From Cinnamomum chago (Eukaryota; Streptophyta; Magnoliopsida; Laurales; Lauraceae): DNA of 64,000 nt. The stretch spans positions 35,560,001 through 35,624,000 of the forward strand of contig CP142460.1 in the NCBI GenBank assembly GCA_038049695.1. The letters are read 5' to 3'. The notes below the pieces were generated by a model. It saw only the letters and a list, made by a program, of their open reading frames with translations. It made no database searches and was not told the origin of the DNA. The position numbers and the translations under genes are program-made. Of the stretch, positions 1-11,172 are shown piece by piece (within the stretch, counting starts at the first letter, position 1; every line of letters begins with the position of its first letter).

Positions 1-877
1 GAGGGGCCTACTTGTGGTTATAGAGAAGTTTAGGGTCTTCTTTGTAATTTATTCCTAAGACTTGAGTTCAATTGCATTTATATAGTGGAGTTATTTGCAA
101 TTAACTGTGGGCCCGGATTACACATGAGATGTGGGATCGCGGTGTCCCAGTTGGAGTCAGCTTTCTATAGAATCCCTAGTGGTCCCATGCTAGCCCAATT
201 ATTAGAAAGATATTGATTCTAGTTGAACTCTAAATGGAAAGGAATTGGAAAATTACTATTTCTATTTGAAGTGAGACTTCTAATAGTGGTAATAGTAAGT
301 TACTAATTATTAATGGAAGTAAGACTTCTAATAATAATTAGAAAGAAAGAAGTTACTAATTCTTAATGGAAGTGAGACTTCTATTTTAATTAGAATGAGG
401 AGATGGCTTAAGTGCTATAAATAAGGGAACCCCCTTTGGACATCCAACCTACCTAATCAAAAGGAGTTGCACGCCCAACCCTAAGAAAGTGCAAGAGTTG
501 CATGCCCCTCTCTCTCTCTCTTCTAGTTCTCTTCCGGATTCCTTAGAATTTCTAGTTGTTTTCTCTTGGAGATCCCACCCATCTTCTTGAAAAAAGAGAT
601 CTGATACGGGACATAGCGTGGAAGACGATTGGGTCTTGGAGATTCTAATTTGTTAAGAAAGAAAGAGCTCTTCATCCGACAAGTTATCAGTTTCTCCATT
701 AGAGCACTGCCGAGCTCTCAAGGTAAAACCTACTCCTTGTATGTTGTAGATTTATTGTGGATGCATGGTGATGCTATTTTCTATCTTAGAGATAGTTTTT
801 CTACCGATTATAGTTGATGAGTTTGAGGATTGGATCCTGGATTGGGTTTGAAGCCTTATGGACAATTGATCCCTACA
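1..877. repeat. LTR-like repeat remnant, AT-rich
   Basis: No coding capacity is seen. A TATA-like CTATAAATA at about 415-423 is followed by a CT-rich leader, an arrangement typical of a plant LTR promoter. Between about 265 and 400 a motif AATGGAAGTGAGACTTCTA recurs three times with changes. A possible LTR 3' end (CCCTACA) lies near 877. No partner LTR, primer-binding site or target duplication is visible, so the class is unproven; it may be the tail of an element lying to the left of the window. Confidence 0.3.
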
Positions 878-1743
878 TCAAATGGGTCAAAAGTTTTTGA
901 AACCTATCCACGAGGCCCCCCTATTTCCAACAGAAAGAAATAACAGAAAATGAATGAAAGTGTCACTAAAGCATTGTCTTGTCGACCCCTAAGCACATTT
1001 CCTCCTTATGAACACCTTGCTTGCTAAGTCCACTTCTTCATTTGCATCCCCTGAGAAATGTTTATACTCCACAAATAGATGAGTGCATAATCCCTGATTG
1101 AAATACAAATTCATAGAGTTTAAAAGAGAGAGAGAGAGAGAGAGAGAGAAGAAAATCACTAGCTTTTACATTTGGCAAAGCCACCCAAATGTTCGTGTCA
1201 ATTTTAGATTTCATTTGAAAATTATACAAATAATATTGTTGAAATTATCCCTGCTTTAAGTACCGCAGTGGAGGCTGTGGAGCTAATTCTGATTTTAAAA
1301 AATATATGACAGGTGCTACTCGAATTGATGGATTGGCTAAAAATTAAATTTTAAAAAACCATTGTCCACCAACCAGATGGAAGTAGCAAGTAGAAACTGG
1401 TGCTGATTAGAAGTCTTTTTACCTAATAACGTCCTCTATGTCATGCCCTGCAACCATGGAATTAGAACCCACCCACATCTAACCTTCCTAGGTGAGTTGG
1501 AAACTTGGATCAGAGAAAGTGACAAAAAATAATTTAGTTGGGCCTTACGTCTCTCTGTGTGCGCGTGCTGGAGAAGAATCCATCTTCATCGTTCCTTTGT
1601 TCTCACAATGAAGCTTTGAAACATAAAAGGTGTGCACAATAATAATTATTAATTACAATTATATTAAAGACTTGAGAAAGTATACGGCAAGCAGAAAGTT
1701 CTAATGAAGCAAAAAAGCTACAGACAGGCAATTAATAACATAC
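878..1743. other. Non-coding stretch, probable intron of the DCD gene
   Basis: No supported exon was found. On the minus strand this sequence follows the splice donor of the DCD-domain exon, so it should be intron sequence if that gene is intact. It contains an (AG)n microsatellite at about 1,125-1,149. The rest of the DCD domain, expected after the donor, was not recognised. Confidence 0.4.
1125..1149. repeat. (AG)n microsatellite
   Basis: About twelve AG dinucleotide copies in a row inside presumed intron or intergenic DNA. Confidence 0.9.
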
Positions 1744-2278
1744 CGAACAGCTGACGCTTCAGATCTTCCTGCATAGTATCATTGTTACATACGAAAATGT
1801 ACCCTCCAAGCACCTCATTCCTTGGGAGCATCTCTGATGAAGGCAACGTCTTGAATCGTTTGTCAGCACTGTTGTTGTTGCTAACATCTTTATTGTTATT
1901 GTTGCTGTGCTGCTTGTTGCCAGCTGTCAGATTAAGATTGCTAATATTGTTGTTGTTACTCTTCTCATAAACCACATTCATGTTGTAAGAACCACTTCTC
2001 AAGGAATTCTTGCTAACAGGTTCAGGCATTTTGGAATCCAAATTCAGTAGACTGAAATGAAGGTTCTCAAATTTATTGTCTTCCTGAAAGCCAGATTTCT
2101 CTTTTGGCTTCAGCGCAATAGGGGTCTTTGAAAGATCAATGTTATTCACCCGTTCGCCTTTTGATCTTTTCTGCTCGGCCTGCTTTGACGCAACCATCGA
2201 CCATTTGTGATCCTCTGAGACCTTGGACTGTCCTCGGAGCTCATCTCCCAATTGCCAAAAGGATTGTTGTCTATCCAT
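1744..2278 (-). CDS. DCD-domain Asn-rich protein, first coding exon only
   Basis: The exon encodes about 178 residues starting MDRQQSFWQLGDELRGQ. This opening resembles plant NRP/B2-type DCD (Development and Cell Death) proteins, stress-response factors linked to ER-stress and osmotic-stress cell death. The middle is Asn-rich (runs NNNN and NNNNKD near residues 125-150). The exon then enters the DCD domain with KRFKTLPSSEMLPRNE and GGYIFVCNNDTMQEDLKRQL. The chosen ATG at 2,278 matches the family start; an in-frame extension to 2,464 lacks family similarity. A donor (G|GTATGT) follows codon FG at 1,743. A pyrimidine-rich tract and TTTAG at about 2,290 could be the acceptor of a 5'-UTR intron. 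The remaining DCD exon (expected to begin LPPRYR) is not found between 1 and 1,743, so the gene is either continued outside the window through a long, TE-filled intron or is truncated. Confidence 0.82.
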
Positions 2279-3090
2279 CTTCCCAAATCCTAAAGAGACG
2301 AGGATTGCAGAATAGAAAGAAGATAATAAATGAAAATACATACTGTAAGCAATAGCCGTCCACTCTAATGTAAGTATTTCCAACCAGTATCGGAGTACGT
2401 CAAAAAGCAACATAAAGTACCAATGGCATTGCCCAAAAATGTATTTGTGATAAAGAAATTTCATTTCACACAGTCAATACTTCCAAAAAAATCACAAATG
2501 CAGGAAATCCAGCAAGGATGAACCAGCAAAACTGATTTATCAAGGTAAGAAAAAAGTTCAAACTTCAAAATTCACACACGCATGTCCATATGGAACTGAA
2601 AGATTCCAGAAAAAGTGGACATTTATAAATCAAAAAAAGGGAAGCAAAAGGCCACTTATTTATGAGGAATGATTGATTGAACAGGGGATCCATTGCAATA
2701 CAAAGCAATCAACTTTACGGGGGCACACATTAACCCATATGCATGAATGGCAGATAGTAGAAAAAAACGTCTATTGTAATCTTATACGGCCTGAACTTAG
2801 ACTGGCAAGGGAATTACAACTATTGATCAAGAACCTATGAAATGGATGAATTTGTCTGAATGCTGATCTATTCTGGAGACAGCTCATCCATCTTTAGAAT
2901 TATCCACTTATGTTGAACTTTGGTTCACAATCCACAAGTATGGGATGTTCCTTTCTAAATCCACCATGCGTATGGCAGGTACTACATGACTACATTGGCC
3001 TTACAATGTGATTACATTGAGTTTTTGTGTGTAATGCAATGCAGCTACATATGATCATTCCTCTGGAAAGATAAATACACACACATCGGT
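2279..3090. other. Upstream region of the DCD gene
   Basis: This flank precedes the minus-strand DCD exon and should hold its 5' UTR, a probable 5'-UTR intron and possibly the promoter. No ORF of interest and no clear TATA box could be assigned. A MITE begins at 3,091. Confidence 0.35.
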
Positions 3091-3425
3091 AATATTCAAG
3101 TGAGAACTAGTTCTCACATTATAAGAGAACTTTTTTATGGGGCCGGGACAGGACCACTATGTGAGACCACTCCAAGTATCAAGTTTGACCCCAAACCCAT
3201 GCCCCTAACCCCCTCATCCGTGGCCCACAAGTTTAATGGCTTCATATTCAAAAAATTATTCAACCCTCAATCCAACAGTTCAGTCCATTCGGATGAGTGC
3301 CAATCCTTGGGATTAGTGACTATCAGGGGGTTACTTATTGGTTGATAGGTTTGGCTAGGTTGCTAGTTGGGCCCCGCAAAAAAGCTCTCATATAATAGGT
3401 GAGAACTAGTTCTCACTTGAATATT
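3091..3425. mobile_element. MITE with palindromic 27-bp inverted ends
   Basis: Positions 3,091-3,117 and 3,399-3,425 are perfect inverted repeats. Each end carries the perfect palindrome TGAGAACTAGTTCTCA, so each end can also fold on itself. The 335-bp body is non-coding. The outermost AATATT is itself a palindrome and could be a target duplication rather than part of the element, which leaves the exact border and superfamily open. Confidence 0.75.
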
Positions 3426-3429
3426 TCCC

Positions 3430-3485
3430 TATATATATATATATGTAAATATATGTAAATACATATAAATATATATAAAGGTATA
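3430..3485. repeat. AT-rich simple repeat
   Basis: Runs of (AT)n and degenerate ATATGTAAAT units directly beside the MITE. Confidence 0.7.
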
Positions 3486-3489
3486 TATA

Positions 3490-3693
3490 ACAACAAACCA
3501 TCCAATATCCAAAACAAAGGAATTTTTAAAAAAACAATAGACTGCAATATGTTAAGAATATACCAAGGTTCATTAAGGGAGAAGAAGACAGAAAAGAAAA
3601 GAAAATATCATACCACAAGCATATTTGGACTAGTATATCAGATGGGCAAAATGTGTGATAAAAAGAACAATAAATACCAGATAATTTGCATAT
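3490..3693 (+). repeat. Duplicated flank, copy A (left part)
   Basis: This stretch is repeated with changes at about 10,880-11,080 (for example AGACTGCAATATGTTAAGAA versus AGACTACAATATGTTAAAAA). Copy A continues at 10,773 after the Copia element, which was inserted in the middle of it. Copy B is uninterrupted and shows what the empty site looked like. Confidence 0.75.
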
Positions 3694-3876
3694 TGTTAGA
3701 AGATATGTATCTTCGGTGGATTCCCACTTAAGATGAGTTAGGGATAGAATTAGGGTTCCTCTCTTATGAGGTTACTTTGCCTATAAATAAGCCTCTCCCC
3801 TTTGTATTTATACAGATAATGAGATAATAGAAAAGCTCTCTACCTTTCTCTCTAATCTTCTCTCCATTTTCTAACA
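3694..3876 (+). repeat. Copia 5' LTR
   Basis: Begins TGTTAGAAGATATG and ends TCTAACA. It contains a TATA-like CTATAAATA and a CT-rich leader. The internal region starts ATTATCAGCACGA, the primer-binding-site position. The 3' LTR at 10,590-10,772 has the same length and a near-identical sequence. Confidence 0.92.
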
Positions 3877-4973
3877 CATTATCAGCACGACGCTATAGAA
3901 AAAAACAAGTCATCGTGGTGCACATAAACTGAGACAAAAATGAAGAACACGATCCCATCTACAACCCAGCGTATAGAGAGAGAAACATCTCGTCTTTTTT
4001 CTCTCCCCAGCCTCGGGAAACGTGCAACAAGTTTTTGTTTTAGACAACTTTTGTTTCAAAACCGCCAAGCATTCATGTGCTAGTTTTTTTTTATGTTATT
4101 TTTCTCTCTTCTTCGGTCATGTTCCAGTCGTTTCTCTTCATCAAGTGCTTTCAGTCTCGGGACGCATGCAAGAGGAGTCTAACTTGTTTTCGGGTTCGTA
4201 ACTTCTTCATCCGACCTCCGCTCGACGAACGGCTTGGTTCTGCTGATTCGTGGCAACGAGCATTACCTAATAGACGCAACATATCAGAATTTCAACGGTC
4301 ACAAATTTTTTCTAGACTGCGATTACGGTAAGTGGTATCTAAACCGTAGTTAAACCAATTTATTAGAATGCATGAAATCAGTTTATAATGCTTGTTTATA
4401 GTATTCATAGTGTTTTGGTCATTGTTCATCCTCTTGCATGTTCTATTTTTTTTTAATTTATCAATATTATGAATGGATCACATAATAGAACCGGAAGTTC
4501 TAAATTTGAACCCGAAGTTCACCGATCTATGGACCAGCAGTCCTAGAAGTTGGAATATTGATATGAACCTGTAGATTCATATCCATAAATCAAAACCTGG
4601 AGTTTTTTGTTCAACTCTAAATAAATTATACGATCATGAAATTAAAATTGAAGATTTTACAGAACCAAAAGTTCTGATCAATTGTTAGAACCAGAAGTTT
4701 TACTTCAAACCTGAAGATTTGACAAAACCTGTAGTTCTAATTTCATGTATTATGAACCTGAAGTTCTAAATCAAGCCTGAAGTCTTGACAGAAATGCTAT
4801 TCTCAAAGTTGAGAACCTGATGTTCTAACTTTTCATTGGCCAACTCATTTGTCATGTTTAAATTCCTTCCTTAATTTACTTATGATGTTAAGGTTTCATT
4901 TCCTTTTTCCTTTTACTTTATTGATTATCTGCACACATTTAACTTAATATATATTTCCTATTTTAGTTCTTGT

Positions 4974-6280
4974 ATGATGTCAAATCCGGCTAAACTTGAC
5001 TTTAAAACACTTAACATAAATAGGGACAATTATTTATCTTGGCAATTGGATGCTAAAATCCACTTGCAATCCAAGAAATTAGGAGAAACTAGGGCCAGTT
5101 TGGTAACTCTACTAATATAGTCAAGTCAAGTAAAGTTGATTTTGAAGAAAGAATAAAATATAAGTGGGTTATGATGGTATTTTGTTTTTAGTTGTTTGTT
5201 ATGGAATCTTTTTGACTTTTTGTATGGAAAAATGAAGTTTTTTTGTATTTTAGTGGATAAAGGTAGTTGCTTTTTGACTTGTTGTATGAAAAAGATGGGG
5301 TTTTTTTTTAATAAAGTGCATTTGATGTGACATCTTATCTGGAAAATGGAGGCTTTACTTGACTTTGATTGTATTAGTAAAGTGTCAAACAGGCCCTAAA
5401 GGAAGGTAACAAGATGTCCCCAGAGGAAAAGGTGTTAGCCCTCATCTTCTTGCGCCATCACATACATGACGACCTAAAACATGAATACCTTACTGAGGAA
5501 GACTGAGCAGGCCTATGGAAATCCCTGAAGGATAAGCATGATCACTAGAAGATGGCCATACTACCAACTACCTAGAATGAATGGTTAAACCTGAAGATAC
5601 AGGATTATAAAACAGTATCTGAATACAACTCTACCCTCTTCAATATTGTTTCCAGATTAAGATTATGTGGTGAAAAGGTTTCGGAGGAGCAGATGTTGGA
5701 GAAAACGTTATCCACTCTTCATGCCTCGAATGTGCTCATGCAGCAGCAGTATCAAGAGCGACATTTCTCCAAATATTCAGAACTTATCTCATGTCTCCTA
5801 GTCGCTGAACAGAATTGCAAAGTATTGATGAAAAATCATAACTCCAGACCAACTGGATCTTCGGCAGCTCCTGCAGCAAATGCTAGTTTTAGCTCAACCA
5901 GAGGAAGAGGAAGGGGGAATGGAAAACATAAATCCTCCAGTAGAGGTGGAAGAAATAACTCCTCTAGGCAAGGTGGTTTTAAAGGTTCCCTCCAAAATTC
6001 AAAAAATCACCAGAAGTTGTCTGCCCCTCAGCATAAGAACAACCAGAATCCACCGGCTGATCCTACCCACCGTCCTGATGACACATGCCACAAATGTGGA
6101 ATAAGTGGGCATTGGTCACGCACTTGCCGTGCACTAAAGGAAGTGCTGGAACAATACAAAGCATACAAGGCCTCTTTTCATTTAGCAGAGACAAATGACT
6201 TCTTTGAGGATGACGACAACCAACCTCTGGATGATGAGGCATTTAGCAATCTCTTGGTAGCACCCCCTGGCATGATCTAG
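4974..6280 (+). pseudogene. Copia gag, broken
   Basis: The frame opens ATGATGTCAAATCC and reads MMSNPAKLDFKTLNINRDNY, the usual start of Copia gag, in which a conserved Trp follows (SWQLDAK). It is interrupted at 5,091-5,397 by a 307-bp MITE. After the insert the frame continues, with stops near 5,507, 5,549 and 5,573, then runs open from 5,693 to a stop at 6,278. The C-terminal part has an Arg/Gly/Ser-rich basic stretch and a CCHC zinc knuckle, CHKCGISGHWSRTC, near 6,087-6,128. Gag would form the virus-like particle and bind RNA; this copy cannot. Confidence 0.88.
5091..5397. mobile_element. MITE inside Copia gag
   Basis: The ends are imperfect inverted repeats of about 25-40 bp, starting AGGGCCAGTTTG on the left and, read inward from the right, AGGGCCTGTTTG, both followed by a shared TACTAATA. 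The 307-bp body is non-coding and interrupts gag cleanly. Ends of the GGGCCTGTTTG type are common in PIF/Harbinger (Tourist-like) MITEs. The expected TTA/TAA duplication is not clear (CTA left, TAA right), so the superfamily is tentative. Confidence 0.8.
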
Positions 6281-6465
6281 AAGACCAATAATTCTTTGAA
6301 CTTCACAAACTTAATTTTTTTTAGTTCATTTGAGCTACATGTTGCTTAGATTTTTCCATTTTGATGGGGAACTTCATTTTTTTTATCCTAATTTATGTTG
6401 AATGTTTTAATTATTTCAGTTTACATCATGTGATTCCATAGTTATATTGATTTCTTATTTAAGGT

Positions 6466-7774
6466 ATGGATCATGGAACTGAGGACAATCTATGTTTGGT
6501 AAATAGTGCCATAAAACACAACATTCTGAAAAATCAGAAATTTTTCTCAGAATTGCTGTTCATTCCACGAAAGGTATCCACCATAGCTGGACATGTGCAA
6601 ATAATTGAAGGATCCGGAAGAGCCCATATGATGTTACCTAATGGTACCCACCCATTCATTAAAAATGTTTTGTTCTCAAAAGGTTCCTGAAGAAACTTGA
6701 TTAGTTTCAAAGACATCAGAATGAATGGGTACCACATTGAGATTGCGAGTGAAGGTAACAAGAAATACTTATGCATCGTTACTAATAATGGAAGCTAGAA
6801 GCAAATACTAGAAAAACTAAGTGCACTCTCTTCATGGTTATATTACATGACAATCTCCAATGGCGAATCACATTTGATTATAAGCAAAGCAACAATAGTC
6901 AAGCCCAAAGCTTAGTGATCCTAAGAATTTAAAGCTTTGGGATGATAGGAGCCCTAAGCATACTAAGATGGGACCACAACGTAGATTGAGAATCTATGTA
7001 TGTTATGACTTTTCCTCGATTATTCAATATCTAAAACCAATGACAGGAGATGTCTTCACCGCTCGTTTTTCCGATTGTCAATTCGATGAGACAATATTCC
7101 CGTCGTTAAGGAGATAAGATAGTTCTTGAAGAACGTATTGTTCCTATAGAACAACCCATTCCTGAAGAACGGCGAGAACAAACATGGAATACTTTCAGTC
7201 TGTCTCATCTAGATCCACGTACTTCACAATGTGAAAATGAAGTACGGAGAATTGTGCACTTACAAGAAATTACAAACAAATTAACTGGTGCATTTAACGA
7301 TGCAGCAAAGGTGACAAAGTCACATGTACCAGCTATGAATGCACCTGCCAAGATTAATATCCCTATAAGACAAAGTCAAAATATAGCAGCAAAAGAATCT
7401 GCAATATGCTAGAAGCGTGGCAGACCTATAGGTTTCAAGGACTCAGCTCCACGGAAAAGGAGAAATGAACAATCATCATCATGTCCTCCCAAAGAGGCAC
7501 GTAACCCTCCTGAAGAAGTTCCTCCCGAAAAGGCATGTAACGCTGCTAAAGAGGTTCCTCCCGAAGAGGCACATAATGCTCCTGAAGAGGTCATGGTAAA
7601 ATCCGTTCTCTCTAGAATAATGGAAGTCCCTAATGAGACTTTGGAAGCCCCTGAAGAGGCACCGGTACCGGATAATGAAGAGATCTTAATACTTTACAAT
7701 TATTCAAGAAATAGATGGAATAGAAATGAAATTGTTATCGATGACGCATTTGCATATGCGGTAGCTACGCAAAT
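6466..7774 (+). pseudogene. Copia protease and integrase remnant with the core deleted
   Basis: The protease part reads CLVNSAIKHNIL where the family has D-S/T-A at the active site, so the catalytic Asp is Asn. A stop follows near 6,688, and the frame goes on to 6,797. The integrase zinc finger and DDE core are not found. Similarity resumes at about 6,963 with MGPQRRLRIYVCYDF and LKPMTGDVFTARFSDC, which is the segment after the integrase core in Copia polyproteins, followed by the linker (SHLDPRT, about 7,205) and KVTKSHVPA (about 7,312). Frameshifts and stops are frequent. The hAT element at 7,775 cuts the linker just before RT. Confidence 0.85.
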
Positions 7775-8585
7775 CATAATTTTCAAAATCGAAATCGTAT
7801 CGCAAATCGTCCGTACCCATGAATCGAATCGAATCGCGAATCGTATCGTGAATCGTAGGATTTTTTATTTTTCTAATAAAAATGAAAAATAATTAAAAAT
7901 TAAAAGAAAAGGAAAAAAGTAATTATTCATAACCATCCATTTTTCCATTTATAGTAGTATAAATATAATAACAAGTCTATCATACAATCATATCAAAAAC
8001 ATCATGACATATTATTATATATATATGAAATAAATGGTGTAAAATAGTTAAATAAGTTTAAAGTATCAAAAAATATTTTTTATTATCTTTAAATAAAAAT
8101 ATAAAAATAAAATAAAATCCAAACCATCAATCTTACACGATAGGATATCTCTTAAAGTTAAGAAAGTGTTCATGAAGAAAAAAAACCAAAATAGATTAAA
8201 AAAAGAAGAAGATATAAGCAAGCACCAACAATCGAATGCTTTTGTTAAATACATGTTCTTTATTCATATTTAAAACCTTATCAAAGTTGTAAAAAATTCT
8301 TACGATGTTTCGTTAACTACTAAATAACCTTTTAAAAATACAAGCAATAAAAGAAAAAGAGAATAAAGAAAGAAAAAAGGTAAAAGATTATTAATATTAG
8401 CTTATTGGCTATAGCCCTTCTCGCTTAGTCAAATGGTTTGAATCGTAAGATTCAATGAAACGCATATCGAATCGTAGGATTCACACTTGAATCCTAAGAT
8501 TCATTTGTAAATGGAATTCATTACATAGATACGAATCGTTTTCCTTAAGATTCGGGATACGAATTGTAGGATTCTGATAACTATG
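7775..8585. mobile_element. hAT-type non-autonomous element in Copia pol
   Basis: The 811-bp element is flanked by the 8-bp duplication ACGCAAAT / ACACAAAT (7,767-7,774 and 8,586-8,593). Its imperfect inverted ends are CATAATTTTCAAAATC and, from the right, CATAGTTATCAGAATC. Subterminal sequence on both sides is rich in GAATCGAATCG/TCGTATCG-like hexamers. No transposase is seen. The copia linker and RT read across the join once the insert is removed. Confidence 0.88.
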
Positions 8586-9709
8586 ACACAAATATCAAAG
8601 GAAAGTGATGATGATTGGGACACAGAACCACATTCTATAAATGAATGTCGACAAAGAACAAATTGGCAAAAATGGAAAAGTGTCATCAAAGCAGAGTTAG
8701 AGACTCTCAATAAACGTGATGTGTTCGGACCTATAGTACAAACCCCAAAGGATGTTAACCCTGTAGGTTACAAATGAGTGTTTGTATGAAAAATTAATGA
8801 AATTACCAGATATAAGGCACGATTAATGGCACAAGGTGTAAGGAAACATACACCCCTGTTATAGATACAACAACATTCAGATATCTAATAAGTTTAGCAG
8901 TTTCTCAAAATCTAGAAATGAGACTCATTTATTGTTGTAACTGCTTACTTATATGGGACATAGACACAGAAATTCACATTAAAATCCTGGAAGGATTTCC
9001 TTTGCCTGAAGCAAAGCCAAGGAGTACGTACTCAATCCAATTAAGGCGATCATTGTACGGCCTGAAGCAATCCGAAAGAATGTGGTACAATCGTCTTAGT
9101 GAATAATTGTCTAAAAGGGGGTATGCAAACAATCCTATTTGCCCGTGTCTATTTATAAAGAAATTCTTGAAGGGATTTGCAATATTAGCAGTTTATGTGG
9201 ATGATATAAATTTGAAAGGGACTCCAGAAGAGTTCGCAAAAAAACAGCTGATTATATAAAGAAATATCCATACCGTCCCATCGAGGAAAATGAAAAGGTA
9301 TTGGATCCCGAAGTACCATACTTAAGTGCTATTGGAGCCTTGATGTACTTGGCACAATGCACTAGATCGGATATTGCTTTTTTTGTGAATCTACTTGCTA
9401 GATATAGCTCCGCACCAACTCAAAGGCGCTGAATTGGTATTAAACACATACTACGATATTTACGTGGAACAACCGATTTAGGAATATTTTATTCTTATGA
9501 TCGTAGAGATTACAGTTTTGTAGGATATGCAGATTCCGGTTATCTTTCTGATCCTCATAAGGGTTGATCGCAGACAAGTTATGTGTTTCTTAATGGTAAT
9601 GCAGTCATTTCTTAGTATTCTACAAAACAACATTTGGTAGTTACTTCCTCCAACCATGCTGAGATTTTGGCCCTTTATGAAACCAGTAGGGAATGTGCAT
9701 GGCTAAGAT
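8586..9709 (+). pseudogene. Copia reverse transcriptase, broken
   Basis: Recognisable RVT_2 segments in order: INECRQRTNWQKWKSVIKAE, FGPIVQTPKDVNPVGYK, YKARLMAQGV, the LYGLKQSERMWYNRL block near 9,053-9,097, and the catalytic box YVDD at about 9,194-9,205. After YVDDINLKGTPEEF the sequence jumps to a region normally about 80 residues downstream (KYPYRPIEENEKVLDPEVPY), so part of the thumb is deleted. It then runs through GALMYLAQCTRSDIAF into RNase H. Several stops and frameshifts make it non-functional. It is cut at 9,710 by a hAT element. Confidence 0.9.
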
Positions 9710-10075
9710 CAAGGATCAAAATAGCAGTTGCAGCAGGCAAAACGGTCAGTGGCCAAAACGCTACGTAGCGGGCGATACGTAGCTGTTGCAGTGATACGTA
9801 GCGGTGTAGCGGTGTGAATTTTTTATATGGTCAAATTTGTTTGAATCTTGTATAGCAAACAATATTGTATTTCTTTAGTGATTTGAAACCATATAAGGGT
9901 AGAGATAACTTTAGGAAAGACTATTGAGGAGAAGAAATAGGAAAAACAGTGTTTAAAACTAAAATTACTAGGCTCTATTAGGTTTTAGACTGTAGCGCCA
10001 CTATTTTCAAAATAGCGGAGCGGCCTTGACCACTACAGCTGATAATGCGCGTAGCGGCCGCTATTTTGAACCATG
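9710..10075. mobile_element. hAT-type MITE in Copia RNase H
   Basis: The 366-bp element has a perfect 8-bp target duplication GCTAAGAT (9,702-9,709 and 10,076-10,083). Inverted ends read CAAGGATCAAAATAGCAG and, from the right, CATGGTTCAAAATAGCGG. Repeated GCTACGTAGCGG-like motifs lie beneath both ends. It is closely related to the 653-bp element at 12,344-12,996. Confidence 0.93.
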
Positions 10076-10390
10076 GCTAAGATCTTTGATTCAGCATGTT
10101 TGTAGTTCTTATTAATTACCATCTATTGCAGGTATCCCGAATATTATCTATGAAGATAATGAAACATGCATAAAACAGATTCGAGAATGTTTCATTAAAG
10201 GAGACAAGACTAAGCACATAGCACTGAAGTTATTCTTCACTCATGAACTTTAGAAGAACAATGAAATTGAAGTCAAGTTTGTTCGAGTAACAACCTGGCT
10301 GATCTGTTTACCAAATCTTTACCAAAATCAGTATCACAGAAGTTTGTATATGAAATTGGCATGCGTAGAGTTCATCATCAAACTATGTAA
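10076..10390 (+). pseudogene. Copia RNase H C-terminal part
   Basis: Segments IPNIIYEDNETCIKQI and FIKGDKTKHIALKLFFTHEL are the conserved end of Copia RNase H (usual form IYEDNAACI...GDRTKHI). A stop after THEL and a frameshift before the final K-I-G-M-R block break it. It resumes the frame interrupted by the hAT element to the left. A purine-rich AAGGGAGAG lies just before the 3' LTR. Confidence 0.88.
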
Positions 10391-10589
10391 ATGGTTGCTG
10401 TCATCAGGGAGAGTGGTATATCAGGGAGCATTCTGAAGTATGCTACCCAAGACATTTGTGCGCTGTACTCTTTTTCCTTTTCATGTTGTACTCTTTTTCC
10501 CTTCGCTTTGGTTTTTTCCCATTGAGTTTTTCCTTAGGAAGGTTTTTAATGAGGCAATTGTCTTTGAATGATGGTCATCTAAGGGAGAG

Positions 10590-10772
10590 TGTTATAAGAT
10601 ATGTATCTTGGGTGAATGCCCACTTAAGATGAGTTTGGGTTAGAATTAGGGTTACTCTCTTATGAGGTTACTTTGCCTATAAATAGGCCTCTCCCCTTTG
10701 TATTTGTACAGATAATGAGATAATAGAAAAGCTCTCTACCTTTCTCTCTAATCTTCTCTCCATTTTCTAATA
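10590..10772 (+). repeat. Copia 3' LTR
   Basis: It matches the 5' LTR over 183 bp, starts TGTTATAAGATATG and ends TCTAATA (CA changed to TA). The polypurine tract AAGGGAGAG lies directly upstream. Confidence 0.92.
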
Positions 10773-11172
10773 AGTATCAGTATTGTAAAGCAACATAAGT
10801 ATTTTTTATTTTATTTTATTCTTTTTTTATAACATGTAAATTTGCCAAGTTATATTTGGTTGGTGTAGCTCCTCAAAATAAAACATCAAATTGCCCATTA
10901 CTCAAAACAAGGGAATTTTTACAATATAATAGACTACAATATGTTAAAAATATACCAAAGTTCACAAAGGGAGAGAAAAGACAGAAATGAAAAGAACATA
11001 TCATGACCACACAAGCATAATTGTACTAGAATATCAGATGGGCTATATGTGATAAAAGACCAATAAATACCAGATAATTTGGATATCACAATTGTAAAGC
11101 AACATAAGGAAGCCATCTTATCAGTATTTTATTTTTCTGATAACATGTAAATTTGCCAAGTTATATTTGATT
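10773..11172 (+). repeat. Duplicated flank: end of copy A and whole copy B
   Basis: 10,773-10,870 completes copy A (AGTATCAGTATTGTAAAGCA ... GCCAAGTTATATTTG). About 10,880-11,172 is copy B, which runs through the same sequence without the Copia insert (AGATAATTTGGATATCACAA, then TGTAAAGCAACATAAGGAAG). The tandem duplication is therefore older than the Copia insertion. Confidence 0.75.

Larger units (their letters stand above)
3694..10772 (+). mobile_element. Decayed Copia LTR retrotransposon, 7.1 kb
   Basis: Two 183-bp LTRs (3,694-3,876 and 10,590-10,772) bound Copia-type gag, protease, integrase-tail, reverse transcriptase and RNase H remnants in Copia order. All reading frames carry stops. 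The protease aspartate is changed, the integrase core is missing, and a segment of RT after the YVDD box is deleted. Three DNA elements sit inside it (5,091-5,397; 7,775-8,585; 9,710-10,075). Flanking pentamers CATAT and AGTAT are a decayed target duplication. The element is dead. Confidence 0.92.

Noticed and set aside
1240..1300. Minus-strand CCTCCACTGCGGTAC resembling the next DCD exon (LPPRY)
   Set aside because: The frame does not fit the donor phase and the following residues do not match the DCD domain; the similarity is too short.
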